Positions 13,798 through 18,835 of a DNA stretch of 18,835 nucleotides are shown in pieces; position 1 is the stretch's first letter; the number at the start of each line of letters is the position of its first letter. The stretch lies in the NCBI GenBank assembly GCA_030647175.1, contig JAUSJU010000010.1, positions 1 through 18,835 of the forward strand, written 5' to 3'. This DNA is from a bacterium. Its GTDB lineage: Bacteria > Patescibacteriota > Minisyncoccia > Minisyncoccales > UBA10102. Below the pieces are notes generated by a model. The model saw only the letters and a list, made by a program, of their open reading frames with translations. It ran no database searches and was not told where the DNA came from. The position numbers and the translations under genes are program-made.

Positions 13798-14868
13798 ATG
13801 AAACTCTTAGAACATCAAGGAAAAGCATTGTTTCAGAAATATGGGATCAAGATCCCAAACGGAGAACTTCTCAAGAACGCGCAAGCAGAGATGTCTTTGG
13901 ATTTTCCCGTGGTGCTGAAATCTCAAGTGTTGTCCGGGGAAAGAAAAAAGAAAAAGGGAATTATCATCGTGGAGAAACATGAAGATTTCAGGCAGAATCT
14001 TGAGAAGCTTTTCCTGCAAGAGATTGACGGGTCCCTTCCCGAGAGCATTTTAGTAGAAGAGCGCATAGATTTTGAAAAGGAGTTGTACGTGAGCTTGAGC
14101 TATGACACCGATTACAGGAAGCCTGTGCTCGCACTTTCTCTAGTTGGGGGGACCGGCATCGAAGGAGCAACCTTGGTGCCAATAGATGTCATGAAAGGAC
14201 TGCCAGACGATATGGCACAAGAGAGCTTGAGCAAGGCGCATATTCCCTCAACCTTCCAGCTTTCTGAAACGATCCAGAATCTCTGGAAAATGTTCCAGGC
14301 AGAGCAAGCGCTGCTCGTTGAGATCAACCCTCTTTTTGAATTGAAAGATGGAACCTTTGTTGCAGGAGACGCAAAAGTGGTTCTTGATGATAACGTTGTT
14401 GATCCTCAGCTCCGTCCATTCATTGACCTTGGAGGGGATATTGCAATCCTGGCTTCGGGAGGAGGGGCATCCATGCTGAACTTGGATATTTTAATGCGTG
14501 AAGGCGGCAGGCCGGCAAACTATGTGGAATATTCAGGAAATCCTCCGGCTTCTGTCGTGGAGGAGCTCACTCTCAAAGTGCTTTCACGGCCTAACCTGAA
14601 AGGATGCTGGGTTATCGGAGGGACTGCGAACTTTACCGATGTCGCAGAGACCATGCTTGGGTTCGTACAGGGACTGCGCAAGCTCCAGTCAAAACCTGCA
14701 TACCCCATCGTGATTCGCAGGGACGGCCCGAAAAGAAAGGAGGGGTTTGAGATGTTGGAAAAAGCGAAGCAGGAAGAAGGGTATGACTTTCATTTGTACG
14801 GACCCGAAACCTCAATGGCAGAATCCGCAAAGATCATAGTTCGTCTTGCATATGGCAATCCTCATTGA
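13798..14868 (+). CDS. ATP-citrate lyase / citryl-CoA synthetase, SucC-like (beta) subunit
   Basis: This 356-residue ATP-grasp protein would bind ATP and citrate and, with the next gene product, make citryl-CoA. The ATP-grasp half shows LLEHQGKALFQKYGI, VVLKSQVLSGERKKKKG and VEINPLFELKDGTFVAGDAK, where E175, N177 and D191 are the usual metal and nucleotide ligands. The C-terminal half is what separates it from succinyl-CoA synthetase. It has SGGGASM (220-226), NYVEYSGNP (241-249), GGTANFTDVAET (274-285), RRDGPKRKEG (307-316) and GPETSM (335-340). These match the citrate-binding segments of ATP-citrate lyase that I recall (AGGGASV, NYGEYSGAP, ANFTNVA, RRGGPNYQEG, GTETHM). Succinyl-CoA synthetase has FGGI.RCD at the ANFT position. 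I start at ATG 13798 because homologues begin here. A GTG at 13753 would add 15 residues. The end overlaps the next gene by 17 bases. Confidence 0.88.
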   Translation: MKLLEHQGKALFQKYGIKIPNGELLKNAQAEMSLDFPVVLKSQVLSGERKKKKGIIIVEKHEDFRQNLEKLFLQEIDGSLPESILVEERIDFEKELYVSLSYDTDYRKPVLALSLVGGTGIEGATLVPIDVMKGLPDDMAQESLSKAHIPSTFQLSETIQNLWKMFQAEQALLVEINPLFELKDGTFVAGDAKVVLDDNVVDPQLRPFIDLGGDIAILASGGGASMLNLDILMREGGRPANYVEYSGNPPASVVEELTLKVLSRPNLKGCWVIGGTANFTDVAETMLGFVQGLRKLQSKPAYPIVIRRDGPKRKEGFEMLEKAKQEEGYDFHLYGPETSMAESAKIIVRLAYGNPH

Positions 14869-15754
14869 TAGCAGCACAAAAGCCCTTGTTCAGGGAATTA
14901 CAGGGAAAGAAGGGTCCCGGGCAGCCCGGGAAATGATTGCGTACGGCACAAACGTATTGGCCGGCGTTACTCCGGGGAAAGGAGGGCAAACTACAGAGGA
15001 AGGAGTCCCGGTATTCAATACGGTGAAAGAAGCTCTTGCTCAGTTCCCGGACATCAATACTTCGCTCATCGTGGTTCCTGCCCAATTTGTACTTGGAGCC
15101 GCCATGGAATCAATGGAAGCCAAGATTCCTTTGGTGAACATCATCACAGAGAAGGTGCCTATCTCGCATGTTGCCAAGATGATAGCTTTTGCGAGAACGA
15201 ACAATATCACATTGGTAGGGCCTAGCTCCATCGGCATCCTTTCTCCAAAGAAATCAAAGGTGGGAAGCATAGGGTCAGCGGGTTTGGCGGACATCATTTT
15301 TTCTCCAGGGCATGTGGGCGTCGTTTCAAAGTCAGGAGGCATGACCGCAGAACTGTCCCGCATTCTTACTGAAGCAGGAATCGGACAGAGCACGGTAGTC
15401 GGTATCGGAGGAGATCTTCTCATCGGGTATACGTTTGAAGATGCAGGGCTTGCGTTTGAGCAGGATCCCGAAACCAAAGCCATCGTCATCTTCGGAGAAG
15501 TCGGGGGAACATATGAGGAATGTTTTGCCAAAGCCATGGGGGAGGGTAGAATAAGAAAGCCTGTTGTAGCCCTTATCGCAGGCCAATTTTCTGAGCAGCT
15601 CCCTCAAGATACCGTATTAGGGCACGCAGGAGCTATCGTGACCAAAGGCAGAGGATCTGCTGCTTCAAAGATTGATGCGCTGAGAAAGGCAGGGGCCCTT
15701 ATCGCCAATACTCCAGAAGAGATCCCTATCCTCTTGAAACCCTTCCTTTTGTAA
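14852..15754 (+). CDS. ATP-citrate lyase / citryl-CoA synthetase, SucD-like (alpha) subunit
   Basis: This 300-residue protein carries the CoA-binding Rossmann domain and the phospho-histidine. It starts MAILIDSSTKALVQGITGKE, followed by YGTNVLAGVTPGKGGQTTEEGVPVFNT, which is diagnostic of the SucD superfamily. GEVGG is at 215-219. The catalytic histidine is H258 in GHAGAIVTKGRGSA. SKSGGMTAEL (159-168) follows the citrate-lyase form SRSGGMSNEL and not the SRSGTLTYE of SucD. It would pass phosphate from ATP through H258 to citrate and then form citryl-CoA. ATG 14852 is chosen by alignment with MSILID of SucD; a TTG at 14846 is less likely. It overlaps the upstream gene by 17 bases, so the two are made together. 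Plain succinyl-CoA synthetase alpha is the alternative, but the partner genes argue against it. Confidence 0.87.
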   Translation: MAILIDSSTKALVQGITGKEGSRAAREMIAYGTNVLAGVTPGKGGQTTEEGVPVFNTVKEALAQFPDINTSLIVVPAQFVLGAAMESMEAKIPLVNIITEKVPISHVAKMIAFARTNNITLVGPSSIGILSPKKSKVGSIGSAGLADIIFSPGHVGVVSKSGGMTAELSRILTEAGIGQSTVVGIGGDLLIGYTFEDAGLAFEQDPETKAIVIFGEVGGTYEECFAKAMGEGRIRKPVVALIAGQFSEQLPQDTVLGHAGAIVTKGRGSAASKIDALRKAGALIANTPEEIPILLKPFLL

Positions 15755-15770
15755 GCTACAAGGTATCCAT

Positions 15771-16475
15771 ATGGAATTTCGCACGAAGATAAGTAAAACA
15801 GAGAACGGAACGCACAGCATCCGCGGCACCGACCTCCTGGAACTCATTGAAAAGCGCTCGTTTGTTGAGGTGCTGTTCTTGCTTTTGAGAGGGGATTTTC
15901 CCAGCAAGCAGGAAAAAGAACTTGCAGAAAGCATGCTCGTAGCCTCTGTAGAAAACGGCATTGAAGCTCCCTCCATATATGTGCCTCGTGTCGTTGCAGC
16001 CTCAGGGAATCCTTTCCATGCGGCGCTGGGAGCTGGCATGCTTGCCATCGGAGAGAAGCACGGGGGAGCCGCAGAACAAGCGGCAGAGATATTGAGTTCT
16101 GGCAAATCTTCAAGCCAGATCGCAGAGGAATATAAAATCATTCCTGGTTTCGGCCATAAGATCTACAAAGAAGAGGATCCAAGGACAAAAGCGCTGTATG
16201 AGAAAGCAAAGAGCCTGGGGTTTTCTTGCAAGTATTTTGACCTTGCGTTTTCTATAGAAAAAGAGCTGGAAAAAAAGAAAGGGAAGAAACTTCCCTTGAA
16301 TATTGACGGAGCAATCGCGTGCTGCATGTTGGAGCTCGGGTTTGATCCAAAGCTCGGCAAAGCACTTTTTCTCATTTCTCGCATCGTTGGCATGTCAGCT
16401 CATGTACTGGAAGAATACCAGCAAGGGAACAGCTACTACCGCTTGGATGAAAAAGACTTCACCTACGAAGGATAG
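15771..16475 (+). CDS. Citryl-CoA lyase / citrate-synthase-like subunit of ATP-citrate lyase
   Basis: This small citrate synthase fold of 234 residues matches the C-terminal module of ATP-citrate lyase and the free citryl-CoA lyase of Hydrogenobacter. True citrate synthase is about 400 residues. The active-site residues are all present: H97 in GEKHGGAAEQ, H129 in PGFGHKIYKEEDPR with R138, and D179 in PLNIDGAIA. The NIDG form is like NVDGLI in ATP-citrate lyase; citrate synthase has NVDFYSG. The end, ISRIVGMSAHVLEE and QGNSYYRLDEKDFTY, parallels GRSMGFIGHYLDQ and QGLYRHPWDDISY of the animal enzyme. It would cleave citryl-CoA to acetyl-CoA and oxaloacetate. AAGG lies seven bases before the ATG, and the gene starts 16 bases after the alpha subunit. 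Its 3' end overlaps yvcK by 29 bases. Confidence 0.88.
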   Translation: MEFRTKISKTENGTHSIRGTDLLELIEKRSFVEVLFLLLRGDFPSKQEKELAESMLVASVENGIEAPSIYVPRVVAASGNPFHAALGAGMLAIGEKHGGAAEQAAEILSSGKSSSQIAEEYKIIPGFGHKIYKEEDPRTKALYEKAKSLGFSCKYFDLAFSIEKELEKKKGKKLPLNIDGAIACCMLELGFDPKLGKALFLISRIVGMSAHVLEEYQQGNSYYRLDEKDFTYEG

Positions 16476-17433
16476 ACGTAAAAACATTGTGACGATGGGC
16501 GGAGGGACCGGAACATACTCCGTTCTTACCGGTCTCAAAGCATATCCTTTCAATCTTTCTGCCATTGTGGCGATGGCAGATGATGGAGGCTCTACGGGGA
16601 TACTCAGAGATGAGCTCGGAGTGCTTCCGCCAGGAGACGTGCGCCAATCCTTGGTAGCTCTTTCGCGTTCTGATCTTTTGATGCGAAAGCTTATCAATTA
16701 CCGTTTTACGCAAGGAAGCCTCAGGGGCCATAGTTTTGGAAATATTCTGTTGTCTGCTTTGGAAAAGGTGACAGGGAGCTTTGATCGCGCAGTAGAAAAG
16801 GCGTCTGACATTCTGAGATTAGCTGGGAAAGTGCTCCCTGCAACCCTAGACAGAGTGCGCTTGAGGACCATTCTCAAAGACGGTACGGTGCTGGAACGGG
16901 AAAATGATATCCATGCCGCAAACCTTGAAACGTTGCAGCGCATCACTCTTTTCCCGAGAGCGAAAGCGAATCCCAAAGCTCTTCTTGCGATCTCGCAGGC
17001 AGACGCCATTATCATCGGCCCTGGAGATTTTTACTCAAGCTTGATTCCTAATCTTCTTGTAGGGGGAATGCCACAAGCCATTTGCAAAAGCAAAGCAAAG
17101 AAGATTTTCATATGCAATCTCATGACAAAAGCTAGGCATACGGATAGGTGGTCGGTCCAAGATTTCACACGGCATATGGAGCACTACCTTGGATGTCCTT
17201 TTGACCTTGTTATTTTCAATAACAAGCGCCCAAGAGAGGTCCTCATTAAAAAATACGCAAGGCAAGGAGAGCGCGTCGTAGAATGGCAACGAGGGCTTCC
17301 GAAGAAGTTCCAGGGTGCGGACCTTGTTAGCAAAGATTTTCCCAGGCTCCAACGAGGAGATGTTCTTAAGCGTTCTCTTATCCGTCATGATTCGCAGAAG
17401 ATCGCTCGCCTCGTCTTGAAGCTTGTTTCTTGA
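16447..17433 (+). CDS. yvcK: YvcK/CofD-family protein (gluconeogenesis factor)
   Basis: YvcK proteins bind UDP-sugars and are needed for growth on gluconeogenic carbon and for cell-wall synthesis in Bacillus and Mycobacterium. The fold is that of CofD, the 2-phospho-L-lactate transferase. The 328-residue product has the nucleotide loop NIVTMGGGTGTYSVLTGLK (about 13-31), then MADDGGSTGILRDELGVLPP and GDVRQSLVALS, then RGHSFGNILLSALE and IIGPGDFYSSLIPNLLVGGM, all hallmark blocks. Length fits the family. I chose ATG 16447 because it gives the usual short lead into the glycine loop; the frame is open upstream to 16303, but that would be a long extra segment inside the lyase gene. The 29-base overlap with the lyase gene implies coupled translation. 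Confidence 0.93.
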   Translation: MKKTSPTKDRRKNIVTMGGGTGTYSVLTGLKAYPFNLSAIVAMADDGGSTGILRDELGVLPPGDVRQSLVALSRSDLLMRKLINYRFTQGSLRGHSFGNILLSALEKVTGSFDRAVEKASDILRLAGKVLPATLDRVRLRTILKDGTVLERENDIHAANLETLQRITLFPRAKANPKALLAISQADAIIIGPGDFYSSLIPNLLVGGMPQAICKSKAKKIFICNLMTKARHTDRWSVQDFTRHMEHYLGCPFDLVIFNNKRPREVLIKKYARQGERVVEWQRGLPKKFQGADLVSKDFPRLQRGDVLKRSLIRHDSQKIARLVLKLVS

Positions 17434-17457
17434 CTTTTCTCTCAAAAAAGATAGAGT
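17430..17457 (+). promoter_or_regulatory. Possible promoter for the GNAT gene
   Basis: TTGACT (17430-17435), 16 bases, TAGAGT (17452-17457). The -35 overlaps the yvcK stop codon. No terminator precedes it, so read-through from the citrate-lyase and yvcK unit is also likely. Confidence 0.4.
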
Positions 17458-17491
17458 TCTTTCAGCACGTTATTTCAAGAGGAGGTGTCAT

Positions 17492-18007
17492 ATGATGAAC
17501 GATGGTATCTCGATTGAGGGGCCCCTTGATATTGATGTGGCGGCTATCGCTCGCATCAACGAAGCGCAGTTCCGGGGGAATAGAGGGAGTATTCCCCATG
17601 CTAAGAAATGGATTTCAAGGCTGAAAAGTTCTTTCCCCATCTATCAGTACTACGTACTGCTCGTTCATGGACGCGTAGCAGGATACGTCGGCTGGCAGTT
17701 GCACGGAGGGTTTCTTCGAGAAGAGCCTCCCGTGGAGCTGGAGCAGATTGCCTTTGCTCAAGAATTCCAAGGGAAAGGATTAGCTTTGAGGCTCATTGAA
17801 AAGAGCTTCAAAATGGTAGCTGAGTTCCTCCATCAGGAATCTCCCCTCGCTCAGCAGGCGGTATCGTTCGTATGGACGTACGAAGACAACGCTCCTGCGC
17901 TGAAAATGTACCGGAAATGGTTTAATGGCGAGGTCCGGGGAACCCGCAATCTCTACGGGAAAGTCGAAGTCATGCTTTCTCGCATCGTTCCTCTAGCGGC
18001 TGAATAG
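17492..18007 (+). CDS. GNAT-family N-acetyltransferase
   Basis: A 171-residue member of the Gcn5-related acetyltransferases, which move acetyl from acetyl-CoA to an amine. The substrate cannot be read from the sequence. Motif A is LEQIAFAQEFQGKGLALRLIEKS (about 83-105), with the Q-x-x-G-x-A pyrophosphate loop as QGKGLA. Motif B is seen in SFVWTYEDNAPALKMYRKW followed by GEVRGTRNLYGKVEVMLSR. The start at 17492 has AAGAGGAGG ending six bases upstream; the adjacent ATG at 17495 is equally possible. It follows yvcK by 58 bases and ends in a terminator hairpin that contains its TAG stop. Confidence 0.88.
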   Translation: MMNDGISIEGPLDIDVAAIARINEAQFRGNRGSIPHAKKWISRLKSSFPIYQYYVLLVHGRVAGYVGWQLHGGFLREEPPVELEQIAFAQEFQGKGLALRLIEKSFKMVAEFLHQESPLAQQAVSFVWTYEDNAPALKMYRKWFNGEVRGTRNLYGKVEVMLSRIVPLAAE

Positions 18008-18020
18008 CCGCTTTTTATTT
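17995..18020 (+). terminator. Intrinsic terminator embedding the GNAT stop codon
   Basis: AGCGGCT (17995-18001) pairs with AGCCGCT (18006-18012) around a GAAT tetraloop, followed by TTTTTATTT. The TAG stop (18005-18007) sits in the loop and 3' arm. It would end the transcript running from the citrate-lyase genes or from the GNAT promoter. Confidence 0.88.
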
Positions 18021-18047
18021 GAAAAAACAGGAAGAATCAGATACAAT
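18019..18047 (+). promoter_or_regulatory. Promoter for the sugar nucleotidyltransferase, leaderless type
   Basis: TTGAAA (18019-18024), a 17-base spacer and TACAAT (18042-18047). The -10 ends seven bases before the ATG at 18055, so transcription should start at or next to the start codon. The -35 shares bases with the upstream terminator's T tract. Confidence 0.65.
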
Positions 18048-18054
18048 CCTGGAT

Positions 18055-18835
18055 ATGCAAGCAGTCGTCATCGCAGCGGGAGAGTCTTCCAGATTCTGGC
18101 CTCTCAATAAAGAGCACAAGTCCCGTTTTCAGATATTGGGGAAGCCTTTAATTTACTGGACCTGCAAAGGGTTGGCTGAGAACGATATCAAGGAAATCAT
18201 CGTAGTGTGCGGCAAGGATTCCCAGATTCCCGCGCTCTTGGGGAACGGGTCAGACATGGGAGCTACCATATTCTATGCGTACCAGGAAAAGCCTTTGGGC
18301 ACGGGGAACGCGCTCTGGCAGACAAAGGACCTTATCCGAGGACCGTTCTTCGTTGTCTGGCCAGGCAAGGTTAATTCCAAAGAAGTCATCGCTGAAATGC
18401 GGCTGCGCATTGACCAGCAAGGGTCAGAATGCATGTTGGTCGGAGCCGAAGACGGCTCGTTAGGATACGGAATGGTCCGCATGAAAGGCAATACCGTGGA
18501 AGAGATCGTGGAAAAACCTTCCCCTGGGCAAGAACCCTCGAACATTAAAACATTGGGGATATACTTTTTTCAAGCAGATTTTTTCTCGTACTATGCAGGC
18601 CTTGCTCGTCACCACGAGACGGATTTCATTGACGCTATCAATAGGTACATCAAAGACAAACAGACGTCCCTCCTTCTTTTGAAAGAGGATGTTCCCACAT
18701 TAAAGCATCCCTGGGACGCATTCTTGCTCATGGACATCCTGTTCAAATCTTCATATTTCAAACCCGCGATCTCATCCTCAGCCCGTATTGCAGAAAACGT
18801 TTCAATGGAAGGCCAGGTGTATATAGGAGAGAACA
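18055..18835 (+). CDS. GlmU/RmlA-like sugar-phosphate nucleotidyltransferase, cut by window edge
   Basis: About 260 residues are visible and the 3' end is missing. The N terminus AVVIAAGESSRFWPLNKEHKS is the nucleotide-binding loop of sugar-1-phosphate nucleotidyltransferases, followed by YAYQEKPLGTGNALWQTKDLI (substrate and base recognition), EEIVEKPSPGQ, and HPWDAFLLMDILF, as in archaeal-type bifunctional enzymes. From about 240 on, ISSSARIAENVSMEGQVYIGEN begins a left-handed beta-helix as in the acetyltransferase half of GlmU. The enzyme would make a UDP- or dTDP-sugar for envelope glycans; which one is not clear. The usual LNGD metal-binding motif reads WPGKVNS, with Lys105 in place of Asp. 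It has its own promoter and no Shine-Dalgarno. Confidence 0.85.
   Translation, partial: MQAVVIAAGESSRFWPLNKEHKSRFQILGKPLIYWTCKGLAENDIKEIIVVCGKDSQIPALLGNGSDMGATIFYAYQEKPLGTGNALWQTKDLIRGPFFVVWPGKVNSKEVIAEMRLRIDQQGSECMLVGAEDGSLGYGMVRMKGNTVEEIVEKPSPGQEPSNIKTLGIYFFQADFFSYYAGLARHHETDFIDAINRYIKDKQTSLLLLKEDVPTLKHPWDAFLLMDILFKSSYFKPAISSSARIAENVSMEGQVYIGEN

Noticed and set aside
13798..15754. Reading the first two lyase genes as ordinary succinyl-CoA synthetase sucC and sucD
   Set aside because: The C-terminal half of the beta subunit has the citrate-lyase ANFT, EYSG and RRxGP blocks, and a citryl-CoA-lyase-like gene follows directly.
15771..16475. Third lyase gene as a truncated pseudogene of citrate synthase
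   Set aside because: All active-site residues are present, the ends are intact, and the length agrees with free citryl-CoA lyase and the C-terminal module of ATP-citrate lyase.
1..18835. CRISPR arrays, insertion sequences, integration sites and tandem repeats
   Set aside because: I looked for regularly spaced repeats, transposase or integrase motifs and tRNA-end duplications and saw none; gene-free gaps are all shorter than about 200 bases.

Overview
The window reads as chromosome of a Patescibacteria (Candidate Phyla Radiation) bacterium, most likely a parcubacterium. This is inferred from gene content and order, not from a phylogenetic marker. The signs are a compact pilM-pilN-pilO-(PilP-like)-pilB-pilT-pilC-pilin block with no secretin or lipoprotein PilP (as expected for a monoderm), short protein versions, very short intergenic gaps, many starts without a Shine-Dalgarno sequence, and tRNAs without an encoded CCA. 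TGA is used as a normal stop, so the code is standard bacterial. No CRISPR array, insertion sequence, integrase or phage gene was seen.

Layout. 1-959: 5' two thirds of recG on the minus strand, running off the left edge. 961-1302: tRNA-Arg(GCG) on the minus strand, abutting recG, then tRNA-Ser(GCT) and tRNA-Ser(TGA) on the plus strand. 1491-1922: a small unknown gene with its own promoter and terminator. 2021-8505: type IV pilus assembly operon. 8605-9078: its pilin, behind a separate promoter with an operator-like inverted repeat. 9130-9945 (minus): a MutY-type glycosylase without iron-sulfur cysteines. 10049-10762: an unknown 237-residue protein. 10828-13245: leuS. 13261-13644 (minus): a small unknown protein. 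13798-16475: three tightly packed genes that together match ATP-citrate lyase. 16447-17433: yvcK, overlapping the last of them. 17492-18007: a GNAT acetyltransferase. 18055 to the right edge: a GlmU/RmlA-like sugar nucleotidyltransferase, incomplete.

How the genes work together. PilM, PilN, PilO and the PilP-like protein would form the inner alignment complex, PilC the membrane platform, PilB and PilT the extension and retraction motors, and the pilin the fibre; the prepilin peptidase must lie elsewhere. The most interesting unit is 13798-16475. A SucC-like, a SucD-like and a small citrate-synthase-like protein are encoded in the same order as the three parts of animal ATP-citrate lyase. The SucC-like protein carries citrate-lyase-type, not succinyl-CoA-synthetase-type, substrate motifs. 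This would turn citrate, CoA and ATP into acetyl-CoA and oxaloacetate (or run the other way) in a lineage usually described as lacking a TCA cycle. Its overlap with yvcK, a gluconeogenesis and cell-wall factor, and the nearby sugar nucleotidyltransferase suggest, as inference only, a link from citrate carbon to envelope precursors.

Expression signals fall into two styles. Several housekeeping genes (recG, mutY, the sugar nucleotidyltransferase, perhaps leuS) look leaderless or nearly so. The small unknown genes and the GNAT gene have strong Shine-Dalgarno sequences. Several intrinsic terminators contain or touch the stop codon of the gene they end.
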